Below are positions 52,421-59,271 of a stretch of DNA of 64,000 nucleotides, one piece after another (position 1 is the first letter of the stretch; every line of letters starts with the position of its first letter). Source of the stretch: Kibdelosporangium aridum (GTDB lineage Bacteria > Actinomycetota > Actinomycetes > Mycobacteriales > Pseudonocardiaceae); the NCBI RefSeq assembly GCF_900176515.1, contig NZ_FWXV01000004.1, forward strand, positions 620,001 through 684,000, read 5' to 3'. The position numbers and the translations under genes are program-made. Below the pieces are notes generated by a model. It ran no database searches. It worked only from the letters and a program-made list of their open reading frames with translations, and had not been told where the DNA came from.

Positions 52421-53720
52421 CGTAACCGTCCGGGCGGACCAGGATCGGCTGTGCCACCGGCTTCTTGGGCTTGACCGTGGTGACGAAGTCCGGGGTGTCC
52501 CGGGCTTCGTTCGTGACGAGCACGAAACGCCCGCCCCGCAAGGCTTCGAAGAGCCGCCCGTCGGTCAGCTCGATGTCCGGTGCGCGCCTCTTGTCGCCGT
52601 AGTGGATGCCGATTCCGGAGATCTGGCCCGCGGCCTTCGTCGCGATCTTGGTCCGGTTGAGCAGGAAACCGCCGATCAACCCGCGCAGCCGGATGCCGAG
52701 CTTCGTCTTGACCATCCCGAGCCGGATGATGGTGCCGCTGCTGCGCAGCACGGTCTTGCCGACCGGATGACGTTCTTCCTGATACGTGTCAAGCAGTTCG
52801 TCGCCGGCGTGACCGTTGAGGACCGCGGCCAGCTTCCACCCGAGGTTGGCAGCGTCCTGGATGCCTGTGTTCATGCCCTGACCGCCTGCGGGTGAGTGGC
52901 AATGTGCCGCGTCACCTGCGAGGAAGACGCGCCCCTGCCGGTAGTTCGGCACCTGGCGCTCGTCGCTGTGGAACCGTGACATCCAGCGTGGATCGTGCAT
53001 GCCCATGTCCGTGCCGAGGGCGCGCTTGGTGACTTCGCGGATCTCGTCGAGTTCCAGCGGGGCGTTGTCGTCGACCTGATTGCGACGGTCCCACGCGAAG
53101 ATCCGGTACCAGCCGTCGCCGAAGGGCGCGATGAACGCGAACCCGTCGCCGACCGCGTTGACCGCGAGCACGTCGGTCGGCGGTGTCGTCAGCCTGACGT
53201 CCGCCAGCATGATCGACTTCAGCACCGACTTGCCGGGAAACGGCAGCCCGATGAGCTCGCGAACCTTGCTGCGCACACCGTCGGTACCGACCACGTACTT
53301 GGCCTGCCAGGTCCTGGTCGTGCTCTCGAGGATGACGGAGTCCGAGGTCTGCCTGAGGCTCTTGACCTCTTCGCCGTGCACGATCTTGACGCCAAGCCGT
53401 TCGGCGCGTTCGCGCAGGACCTTCTCGACCTCGTACTGCGGGCTGATGAACAGATAGTTGAACTTGGTCGGCAGCTTGCTGAGGTCGAGATACATCTTGT
53501 CGAACAGTCGCAGCTTGCGCACCGGCTTGCCGGGCAGCTTGTCGGCCAGTCCGCGGATGTCGAGCTGCTCCATGGTCCTGGCGTGTACGGCGAAAGCCCG
53601 GGTGGTGTTCGCCTCGGTGCTGGCCCGCCGCTCCAGGATGGTGACATCGATACCCGCTTGGGCAAGGTCACCGGCGAGCATCAAACCGGTCGGACCTGCG
53701 CCAACGATGACGACGTCCAT
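52389..53720 (-). CDS. FAD-dependent aromatic-type monooxygenase (PHBH fold)
   Basis: About 443 aa. DVVIVGAGPTGLMLAGDLAQ (FAD-binding GxGxxG), VGTDGVRSKVRELIG (the DG motif) and FLAGDAAHCHSPAGGQGMN (second FAD motif) define class A flavoprotein hydroxylases. The C-terminal domain is short. AAGGAGGG precedes the ATG at 53720. It is divergent from a TetR regulator whose probable operators lie in the shared promoter, so it is likely induced by a small aromatic or antibiotic ligand. Substrate unknown. Confidence 0.85.
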   Translation of the reverse strand: MDVVIVGAGPTGLMLAGDLAQAGIDVTILERRASTEANTTRAFAVHARTMEQLDIRGLADKLPGKPVRKLRLFDKMYLDLSKLPTKFNYLFISPQYEVEKVLRERAERLGVKIVHGEEVKSLRQTSDSVILESTTRTWQAKYVVGTDGVRSKVRELIGLPFPGKSVLKSIMLADVRLTTPPTDVLAVNAVGDGFAFIAPFGDGWYRIFAWDRRNQVDDNAPLELDEIREVTKRALGTDMGMHDPRWMSRFHSDERQVPNYRQGRVFLAGDAAHCHSPAGGQGMNTGIQDAANLGWKLAAVLNGHAGDELLDTYQEERHPVGKTVLRSSGTIIRLGMVKTKLGIRLRGLIGGFLLNRTKIATKAAGQISGIGIHYGDKRRAPDIELTDGRLFEALRGGRFVLVTNEARDTPDFVTTVKPKKPVAQPILVRPDGYVTNWDDAKYR

Positions 53721-53734
53721 GATTCCCTCCTTGG

Positions 53735-53748
53735 TCAACGCTTGTTGA
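53735..53748. promoter_or_regulatory. Probable TetR operator 1
   Basis: TCAAC-GCTT-GTTGA is a perfect 5-4-5 palindrome lying 15 bp upstream of the monooxygenase start, between it and the divergent TetR gene. Confidence 0.6.
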
Positions 53749-53779
53749 ATTTAACGGTAGACCGGGTGCGGATGCGATG

Positions 53780-53793
53780 TCAACAGGTGTTGG
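53780..53793. promoter_or_regulatory. Probable TetR operator 2
   Basis: TCAAC-AGGT-GTTGG repeats operator 1 with one mismatch. A further half-site TTGTTGACA (53801-53809) touches the TetR start codon. Together they suggest repression of both divergent genes. Confidence 0.55.
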
Positions 53794-53808
53794 CCTACAC
53801 TTGTTGAC

Positions 53809-54366
53809 ATGGCCCGTAGATCGGACGTGACCAGGGAGGCGATCCTCAACGCCGCCCGCGAGCGCTTCGCCGCGGACGGATACGAACGCGCGACCATCAG
53901 AGCGATAGCGGCGGACGCGGGAATCGACCCGGCGATGGTGATGCGCTACTACGGCAACAAGGAAAAACTCTTCGCGACAGCGGCGGAGTTCGACCTACGC
54001 CTGCCAGATCTGACGGTGATCCCCCGTGACGAGATCGGATCGACGCTCGCCCGGCACGTGCTGACCCGCTGGGAGCGAAGCGAAACGATGATGGCCCTGC
54101 TCAGGGCAGGGGTGACTCATCCCTCCGCCGCGGAGCGCATGCGCTCGATCTGTGCGACCCAGTTGGGGGCGGCATTTGCGGCCATCGGCCTCGACGACAT
54201 CCCAGTCCGCGCAGGGTTGGTGGCGACGCAGGTTCTGGGGTTCGCCTTGTGCCGCTACATCTTGGAGTTCCCACCCGTGGTGGCGATGGACAATGAGGCA
54301 GTCGTGCACTGGCTCGGCCCCACCTTGCAGCGCTACCTGACGGGCGAGCAGCCAGGTTCTCTTTAA
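53809..54366 (+). CDS. TetR family transcriptional regulator
   Basis: 185 aa. The N-terminal helix-turn-helix (TREAILNAARERFAADGYER, TIRAIAADAGIDPAMVMRYY, GNKEKLF) is textbook TetR. The C-terminal ligand domain is of the TetR_C type with GVTHPSAAERMR. It is divergent from the flavin monooxygenase and probably represses both genes through the TCAAC/GTTGA sites between them, reaching the start codon of its own gene. The ligand is not predictable. Confidence 0.9.
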   Translation: MARRSDVTREAILNAARERFAADGYERATIRAIAADAGIDPAMVMRYYGNKEKLFATAAEFDLRLPDLTVIPRDEIGSTLARHVLTRWERSETMMALLRAGVTHPSAAERMRSICATQLGAAFAAIGLDDIPVRAGLVATQVLGFALCRYILEFPPVVAMDNEAVVHWLGPTLQRYLTGEQPGSL

Positions 54367-54462
54367 CGACTTCACCTTGTCGGCATGGCCATCGCTCGGG
54401 ATTGCTTCCTGCGGGTGGATCACCGCCGCGCCACCGCCGCGAGCTGCCTACCGGGCTTAGAC

Positions 54463-54498
54463 CCCCAGACACCCCAGACACCCCAGACACCCCAGGCA
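54463..54498. repeat. Four tandem copies of a 9-bp unit CCCCAGACA
   Basis: Three exact copies (54463-54489) and one diverged copy CCCCAGGCA (54490-54498). It lies in the gene-free stretch between the TetR gene and rnpB and may vary in copy number. Confidence 0.85.
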
Positions 54499-54610
54499 TC
54501 CCCCACCACTCCCGGGGGGCGTCCCCTGGCCAGTCTATCGCCTGGGCATGATCAACATCGGGTCGAGCGGTGGCTGTGGACAACCAGATTTGCCAATGAT
54601 CCCTTCGCCA

Positions 54611-54804
54611 CGCTAAAGCCATCCCTCGCGCCAAAGCCATCCCTCGCGGCCAAGCCGCCCCTTCGCGGCCAAGCCATCCCTCGGGGCAAAGCCTCCGCTC
54701 GTGCCAAAGCCGCCCCTTCGCGGCAAAGCCGCTGCTCGCGCCAAGCCATCCCCCGCGCCGAAGCCGCTGCTCGCGGCAAAGCCGCCCCTCGCGCCTAAGC
54801 CGCG
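54611..54804. repeat. About eleven degenerate tandem copies of an ~18-bp unit
   Basis: The unit is roughly CCAAAGCCATCCCTCGCG, with copies of 17-19 bp differing in a few bases each. Because most units are 18 bp the repeat stays open in all frames and yields Ala/Lys/Pro-like or Arg/Gly/Ala-like translations, which I do not regard as genes. With the 9-bp array just before it, it fills the interval between the TetR gene and rnpB. Confidence 0.7.
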
Positions 54805-54944
54805 CCCGTTGGTTCAAGCGAAACGCACCCAGCGCTGGGTCGGAAGGAACTCGCACCGTGGGGGTCTGGGGGCTCGGCCCCCAGAAGACACCACGCCTCG
54901 GCCGCCTAACACGCTGAAAAGAACAAACAGCGGCGGCCGAAAGG

Positions 54945-55336
54945 CGGACGAGTCGGCATGTAAGCCGGATTCTGTACCCGGGATTCCCGGGTGGCGGCCA
55001 TCCATCTGGGCCTGCCGTCGCCGGCAGGCTCGTGCGGCCTACCCGCAGGCTCGGGCGGGCCGCCCTCGATCGCCTGCGCAGGCGTCCATTTCTGAACGCC
55101 CTCTTGGCCTTGCTCCGGGTGGGGTTTACCTAGCCACCCCGGTCACCCGGGGTGCTGGTGGTCTCTTACACCACCGTTTCACCCTTACCTCGGCCGTTGG
55201 CCAAGGCGGTTTGCTTTCTGTGGCACTGTCCCGCGAGTCGCCTCGGGTTGCCGTTAGCAACCACCCTGCCCTGTGGAGTCCGGACTTTCCTCGGCTTTTC
55301 TTTCGAATCGCCGCGGCCGCCCTGCCGACTCGTCCG
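54945..55336 (-). ncRNA. rnpB: RNase P RNA
   Basis: On the minus strand the segment begins CGGACGAGTCGGCAGGGCGG and soon reaches the P4-forming GAGGAAAGTCCGGACTCC followed by ACAGGGCAGGGTGGTTGCTA, the universal bacterial CR-I element. It ends with GTACAGAATCCGGCTTACAT then GCCGACTCGTCCG, whose end pairs with the 5' end as helix P1. Length of about 392 nt fits a type A actinobacterial RNA. It is the catalytic RNA that trims tRNA 5' leaders. Ends are set by the P1 helix and could be off by a few bases. Confidence 0.95.
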
Positions 55337-55484
55337 CCTGCAAAGGGTATCTCACGGTTCGGAACTGGTTGCCGGTGTGTTGGTCACCGGGCTTTACTCG
55401 GCGGCGTCACACGGTCACCGACCGGGAGCGATGATGTCCACAAGCGACTGGGTGCGCGGTCACCCCGCAGGGTTGTGATCGGCC

Positions 55485-56000
55485 ATGGCCACGATTCTGA
55501 TCGTGTCGGGCAGTCCGGCGCCGGAGGCGCCGACAGCCGTGCTGCTCCGGCATGTTTCCGATCTGCTCAAGGGTCACGAGGTGCATCTGCTGTCCGTACG
55601 TGACCTGCCGACGGTCGCGTTGCTCAGCGGTGACCTTCTTGATCCGGTGATTCGCAACGCGATGGATTTGGTTGACCGTGCGGATGGCGTGGTTGTCGCG
55701 AGTCCGGTTTATCGTGCCGCGTACAGCGGTCTGGTGCAGTCGTTGCTGAACTTGCTCCGGAAGACCGCGCTGACCGGCAAAGTGGTGCTGCCGCTGGCAA
55801 ACGGTGGCACGCAAGGTCACCTTGTCGCGATCGATTACGCGTTGCGGCCGTTGCTGGCTGCACGCGGGGCGACCGATGTCGTGCCTGGCCACTTTGTTCT
55901 CGACACGGACGTGTCCACGCCGTCACCGGAACTCGCGGGCGCGGTGCGCCGGTTCGCCGGTGCGCTCGCGGAAAACCCTGGATTGGCTACTGCTTCATAA
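55485..56000 (+). CDS. NADPH-dependent FMN reductase
   Basis: 171 aa flavodoxin-like fold: ILIVSGSPAPEAPTAVLLRH phosphate loop, VVVASPVYRAAYSGLVQSLL (the SPVYxxxYSG motif of SsuE/MsuE reductases) and LPLANGGTQGHLVAIDYALR. It would supply reduced FMN to a two-component monooxygenase, but no sulfonate gene is near. ATG 55485. The 3' end overlaps the convergent TIM-barrel gene by 14 bp. Confidence 0.87.
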   Translation: MATILIVSGSPAPEAPTAVLLRHVSDLLKGHEVHLLSVRDLPTVALLSGDLLDPVIRNAMDLVDRADGVVVASPVYRAAYSGLVQSLLNLLRKTALTGKVVLPLANGGTQGHLVAIDYALRPLLAARGATDVVPGHFVLDTDVSTPSPELAGAVRRFAGALAENPGLATAS

Positions 56001-56721
56001 GGTTCACGAACGCGGCCAGTGACTCCTCGAACGGCGCCGCGTCGGAGTACCACTTCGTCTCGTGTTCCAGCACGATCGGGCCGGTGAAATCCTTGGCAGC
56101 GGCTAGGGTTTCCTTGATCGGCACCGTTCCGGTGCCCGGGACCATCGGCCTGCGGTCGGTCGCGGAAGCCGCGTCCTTCAGTTGGAGTTCGCCAAGCCAC
56201 GGCAGCAAAGCCTGGGCTGCCTCGGCCGGTGTCTCACCGGCGCGCCAGGTGTGCATCGCGTCCCAGATCGCGCCGACGCCGCTCGCGCCCGAACCGGCGA
56301 GCACAGCCGCGATCTCCTTGCCCCGCAACAAAAGATCGTGCGTCTCGAGCAGCAGGGTGACGCCTTCGGCGATCTGCGCCGCCTTGGCGAGCCGCTCGGC
56401 GGCCAGGTCCACCGAGGTTCCCGGTGAGCGGCCGGGGAAGATCCGGATCGCCGGTGCCTGCAGGTCGTGTGCCAGTTCGACGTGGTCGGCGAGTATCGAC
56501 ACGTCGTCGTCGCACAGCCGGTAGTACGACGCGAGCGCCGTGATCCCGAGCCCGTCGAGCGCACTGCGGGCCGCGTCCTTCTCCGCTTTGGACAAGCCAA
56601 CGTGCACCGGCTCGTCGGCGGCGCACCGCAACTCAACCAACCCGATGCCGTACTTGCGGGCCAGCGCGGCAACGTCGGCCAGCGGGAGGCCGGGGCATCC
56701 GAGCGTCGAGAAACCAAGCAT
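55987..56721 (-). CDS. Sugar phosphate isomerase/epimerase family TIM-barrel protein
   Basis: 244 aa, xylose-isomerase-like AP2EC barrel. LGFSTLGCPGLPLADVAALA, VELRCAADEP, IRIFPGRSPG, LLLETHDLLLRG (metal-binding Glu-Thr-His) and IVLEHETKWY (second metal glutamate). The ATG at 56721 starts at the conserved barrel; the reading frame extends upstream without a stop across other genes, which is an accident of composition. Substrate unknown. The HxlR gene lies 5 bp upstream, so the two are probably co-transcribed. Confidence 0.82.
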   Translation of the reverse strand: MLGFSTLGCPGLPLADVAALARKYGIGLVELRCAADEPVHVGLSKAEKDAARSALDGLGITALASYYRLCDDDVSILADHVELAHDLQAPAIRIFPGRSPGTSVDLAAERLAKAAQIAEGVTLLLETHDLLLRGKEIAAVLAGSGASGVGAIWDAMHTWRAGETPAEAAQALLPWLGELQLKDAASATDRRPMVPGTGTVPIKETLAAAKDFTGPIVLEHETKWYSDAAPFEESLAAFVNLMKQ

Positions 56722-56726
56722 GCCGC

Positions 56727-57035
56727 TTACCTTACGACCGCGACCTGCTCGCCGTGTTCGTAAGCCCATTGCCCCATCGCCTCGATCGGCACGAGCATGG
56801 TCCGCCCGAGAGCGGTCAGCTCGTATCCGCGTGTGACCAGGCCGTACTCCTCCAGCCGACGCAAGGTCTCGGTGAGCACTTTGGCGCTGACCCCGCCGAT
56901 CTGCTCGCGCAGTTCGGTGTGTCGCCGCGGCCCGTCTTTCAGTGCCCAGATCACCACGGCGTTCCAGGTGTTGGACACGATGTCGAACGCCAGCCGGGCG
57001 GGACAGTCGGCAAGAAGCATGCGGACAGTCTGCAT
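56727..57035 (-). CDS. HxlR family transcriptional regulator
   Basis: 102 aa winged helix: LLADCPARLAFDIV (the CP of the HxlR entry helix), WNAVVIWALKDGPRRHTELR, GVSAKVLTETLRRLEEYGLV and ELTALGRTM. ATG 57035 gives the family's length. It is divergent from the VOC gene across a 43-bp region packed with palindromes and a direct repeat, the likely binding sites. Some HxlR proteins sense aldehydes or redox state through the conserved Cys. Confidence 0.87.
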   Translation of the reverse strand: MQTVRMLLADCPARLAFDIVSNTWNAVVIWALKDGPRRHTELREQIGGVSAKVLTETLRRLEEYGLVTRGYELTALGRTMLVPIEAMGQWAYEHGEQVAVVR

Positions 57036-57047
57036 GATACAGTCTGC
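57025..57047. repeat. 9-bp direct repeat ACAGTCTGC in HxlR/VOC promoter
   Basis: ACAGTCTGC occurs at 57025-57033 and 57039-57047, straddling the HxlR start codon. Direct repeats of this type are used by HxlR regulators; autoregulation is inferred. Confidence 0.6.
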
Positions 57048-57070
57048 GCTTATATAAGCAGTAGCTACTG
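57048..57070. promoter_or_regulatory. Two abutting 12-bp palindromes in HxlR/VOC promoter
   Basis: GCTTATATAAGC (57048-57059) and CAGTAGCTACTG (57059-57070) are both perfect palindromes sharing one base. The AT-rich centre of the first is a plausible -10 region, and the second sits directly before the GGAGG of the VOC gene. Confidence 0.6.
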
Positions 57071-57078
57071 GAGGCGGG

Positions 57079-57480
57079 ATGGCCGAGCAGAAGATCCACA
57101 CGTTCCTGATGTTCGAAGGCAAGGCCGAAGAGGCGATGTCGTTCTACATCTCGCTCTTCGATGACGCGGAGATCGTGTCGATCAGCCGATACGGCGCTGA
57201 AGGTCCTGGCAAGGAAGGCAGCGTCGTGCAGGCCATCTTCACGCTCGCGGGCCAGCAGTACATGTGCATCGACAGCCCGGTCTCGCACGCGTTCACGTTC
57301 ACGCCCGCTGTGTCGCTGTTCGTCAACTGCGCCGACGAGGCCGAGATCGACCGTCTGTACGCCGCGCTGTCCGAAGGCGGCGGGGTGCTGATGGCGCTCG
57401 GCGACCATGGGTTCAGCAAGAAGTTCGGCTGGATCAACGACCGTTTCGGAGTGTCCTGGCAGCTCAACCTCGCCGCCTAG
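57079..57480 (+). CDS. VOC family (PhnB/glyoxalase-like) protein
   Basis: 133 aa PhnB-type VOC fold: HTFLMFEGKAEEAMSFYISL, SVVQAIFTLAGQQYMCIDSP, TPAVSLFVNCADEAEIDRLY, KKFGWINDRFGVSWQLNLA. The last element is the signature of the 3-demethylubiquinone methyltransferase-like (PhnB) subfamily. GGAGGCGGG precedes the ATG. Likely regulated by the divergent HxlR protein. Function unknown. Confidence 0.85.
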   Translation: MAEQKIHTFLMFEGKAEEAMSFYISLFDDAEIVSISRYGAEGPGKEGSVVQAIFTLAGQQYMCIDSPVSHAFTFTPAVSLFVNCADEAEIDRLYAALSEGGGVLMALGDHGFSKKFGWINDRFGVSWQLNLAA

Positions 57481-57489
57481 ACTCGGCGC

Positions 57490-57855
57490 ATGCAAGAGGC
57501 TGACCTGGTCGCTCTTTCGAAGGAATGGGCCGCCGCGATCGTGTCCAACGACGCCACCCTGATCGGTTCGTACATGGCCGACGAGTGGGTGATCGTCTCC
57601 GAAAGCGGCGTCTCGCCGAAGGACCAGTTCCTGGCCATGGTGGCCTCTGGGGCTTTGACGCATTCGGCGATGCAGATGGTCAGTGAGCCGCGAGTGCAGG
57701 TCTACGGCGACACCGCGACCATCACCGCGCGAGTGACGAACACGGCTCACCACCAGGGGCAGCAATTCGACGCGGACGAGTGGACCACTGATGTCTTCGT
57801 CCGCCGGGACGGTCGTTGGGTGTGCGTACTGAGCCACATCACCCCGGCTCAATGA
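57490..57855 (+). CDS. NTF2-like (SnoaL/DUF4440) protein
   Basis: 121 aa cone-shaped NTF2 fold: LSKEWAAAIVSNDATLIGSY, MADEWVIVSESGVSPKDQFL, VYGDTATITARVTN and DGRWVCVLSHITPA. These are typical of DUF4440 proteins. It follows the VOC gene by 9 bp and is probably co-transcribed with it. No catalytic role can be assigned. Confidence 0.82.
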   Translation: MQEADLVALSKEWAAAIVSNDATLIGSYMADEWVIVSESGVSPKDQFLAMVASGALTHSAMQMVSEPRVQVYGDTATITARVTNTAHHQGQQFDADEWTTDVFVRRDGRWVCVLSHITPAQ

Positions 57856-57873
57856 GGTAGCCCTGGAGCGGGG

Positions 57874-57895
57874 AACCGTTTGGTAACCAACGGTT
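57874..57895. promoter_or_regulatory. Palindrome upstream of the F420-type reductase
   Basis: AACCGTT (57874-57880) pairs with AACGGTT (57889-57895), with an inner TGGT-A-ACCA. It lies 18-39 bp before the ATG at 57913 and could be an operator; a weak terminator for the upstream gene is the alternative. Confidence 0.5.
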
Positions 57896-57912
57896 TCCCT
57901 AGCTTCGGGCAC

Positions 57913-58446
57913 ATGCGAATCGGAATTCTCGGCGCCGGCAACATGGCGCACGGGCTCGGCGGGCTGTGGGCCAAGGCCGGGCATGAGATCAAGCTCAGCC
58001 ATCGGGGCGAATTCGCCGAAGCTGCTGCCTTCGGCGACGTAATCCTGCTGGCGGTCCTGGCCGAAGGCGTGCCGGACGTCCTGCGAACCGTTGATCTCGC
58101 GGGCAAAGTCCTCATCGACTGCACGAACTCCGTCGTCCCGGGCGAGTGGACCGTCGGGGTATCGATGGCGCACCGGGTTGCCGAGTTGGCGCCGAAAGCC
58201 CGAGTGGTCAAGGCCTTCAACCTCTGCCACGAGTCCGTGTGGCGCGACGACCCGCGCAAGCTCGTGCCCATCTGCGGGGACGACCCTGAAGCCCTTGAAA
58301 TCGTGAAAAGCCTGGTCACGGGCATCGGCTGCACTCCGGCAGACGCCGGCCCGCTGAGCCGGGCGGCGATCTTGGAGGCCACTGCGGCGTTCGTGATCGG
58401 GCTGTCCGTTTCCGGTTTCGACCCCCGCGAGGCACTCGACGGTTGA
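57913..58446 (+). CDS. NADPH-F420 oxidoreductase-like (NADP-binding) protein
   Basis: 177 aa. RIGILGAGNMAHGLGGLWAK (Rossmann GxGxxA), VILLAVLAEGVPDVL, VLIDCTNSVVPG, KAFNLCHESVW and ICGDDPEALEIVKSLV are typical of the F420-dependent NADP reductase family (pyrroline-carboxylate reductase-like). It is shorter than Fno proteins, so cofactor and reaction are uncertain. ATG 57913 begins at the Rossmann strand; an upstream GTG at 57880 lies inside the palindrome. Confidence 0.75.
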   Translation: MRIGILGAGNMAHGLGGLWAKAGHEIKLSHRGEFAEAAAFGDVILLAVLAEGVPDVLRTVDLAGKVLIDCTNSVVPGEWTVGVSMAHRVAELAPKARVVKAFNLCHESVWRDDPRKLVPICGDDPEALEIVKSLVTGIGCTPADAGPLSRAAILEATAAFVIGLSVSGFDPREALDG

Positions 58447-58447
58447 C

Positions 58448-58467
58448 ATGTGACCTTTTGGTCACAT
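58448..58467. promoter_or_regulatory. Perfect 8-4-8 palindrome, probable ArsR operator
   Basis: ATGTGACC-TTTT-GGTCACAT. It lies immediately before the ArsR-SRPBCC gene, a position consistent with autorepression by the encoded winged helix. Confidence 0.7.
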
Positions 58468-58479
58468 ATGGTCTCTCCT

Positions 58480-59271
58480 GTGACCGAGGACGACGACAGG
58501 GTGTTCAAGGCGCTGGCCGACCGCAGCCGTCGTTTCCTGCTCGACCTGCTGTTCCTCCGGGATGGCAGGACGCTCACCGAGCTTGAGTCCGAGCTGGAGA
58601 TGACGCGGTTCGGCGTGATGAAGCACCTGAAAGTGCTCGAAGAAGCCGGTCTCGTGGTCACACGCCGCCAGGGACGGGAGAAGCTGCACTTCCTCAACGC
58701 CGTCCCGATCCGGCTGATCCACGACCGGTGGATCGACAAGTACACGTTGCAGCAGGTCGCCGCGCTGGCCGACCTCAAAGCCGAATTGGAGAGACCGATG
58801 ACGACTGCCAAGACCGTGCAGATGAACCGCGTCTACATCAAGGCGAGCGCACAGACCATCTGGGACGCCATCACCCAGCCTGAGTGGACGGTGAAGTACG
58901 GCTACCAGGCCCCGGTCGAGTACGACCTGCGCGTCGGCGGTGCGTATCGCGGCCTGGCCAGTGACGCCATGAAGGAACAGGGTGGGCCCGACGTGATCAT
59001 CGAGGGCGAGGTGCTCGAAGTCGATCCACCGCACAAGCTGGTGCAGACGTGGCGCGCGACCTGGCTGGGCGGAGAGGCGACCACGTTGACGTTCGAGATC
59101 GTCGAGAAGGACAACGGCGTCTGCTGCCTCACGGTGACCCACGACGTCACGGGCGCGCCGCAGACCGCCGAGCAGGTCGCGGGCAACATCGACGGTGCGG
59201 GCGGCGGCTGGGCCGAGGTTCTCAGCGACCTCAAGTCGCTGCTGGAGACCGGTAAGTCGGTGTACGCCTGA
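58480..59271 (+). CDS. ArsR winged-helix / SRPBCC (AHSA1) fusion protein
   Basis: About 263 aa from GTG 58480. Residues ~1-95 form an ArsR-type winged helix (FKALADRSRRFLLDLLF, LTELESELEMTRFGVMKHLK, VLEEAGLVVTRRQG). Residues ~105-263 form a START-like AHSA1/SRPBCC domain (RVYIKASAQTIWDAIT, PPHKLVQTWRATWLGGEA, GWAEVLSDLKSLLETG). In most genomes these are two adjacent genes, so this is a fusion of regulator and ligand-binding partner. GTG 58450 lies inside the operator and ATG 58468 touches it, so 58480 is preferred, without a clear ribosome binding site. Confidence 0.8.
   Translation: MTEDDDRVFKALADRSRRFLLDLLFLRDGRTLTELESELEMTRFGVMKHLKVLEEAGLVVTRRQGREKLHFLNAVPIRLIHDRWIDKYTLQQVAALADLKAELERPMTTAKTVQMNRVYIKASAQTIWDAITQPEWTVKYGYQAPVEYDLRVGGAYRGLASDAMKEQGGPDVIIEGEVLEVDPPHKLVQTWRATWLGGEATTLTFEIVEKDNGVCCLTVTHDVTGAPQTAEQVAGNIDGAGGGWAEVLSDLKSLLETGKSVYA

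Noticed and set aside
54463..54804. CRISPR array
   Set aside because: Units are contiguous with no spacers and are degenerate; no cas genes in the window.
54101..54856. 251-codon minus-strand frame over the tandem repeats
   Set aside because: It arises because the 9- and 18-bp units keep frames open; composition is low-complexity and it crosses the TetR gene antisense.
55400..55484. tRNA gene beside rnpB
   Set aside because: No T-loop (GTTCGANTC) with matching acceptor stem found here or elsewhere in the window.
54385..55603. Plus-strand frames across the repeats and rnpB
   Set aside because: They cover the tandem arrays and a structured RNA gene; no protein family resemblance.
55987..58449. 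820-codon minus-strand frame including the isomerase
   Set aside because: Only the part from 56721 downward is protein-like. The upstream extension runs antisense to the VOC, NTF2 and F420-type genes and through the HxlR gene in another frame.
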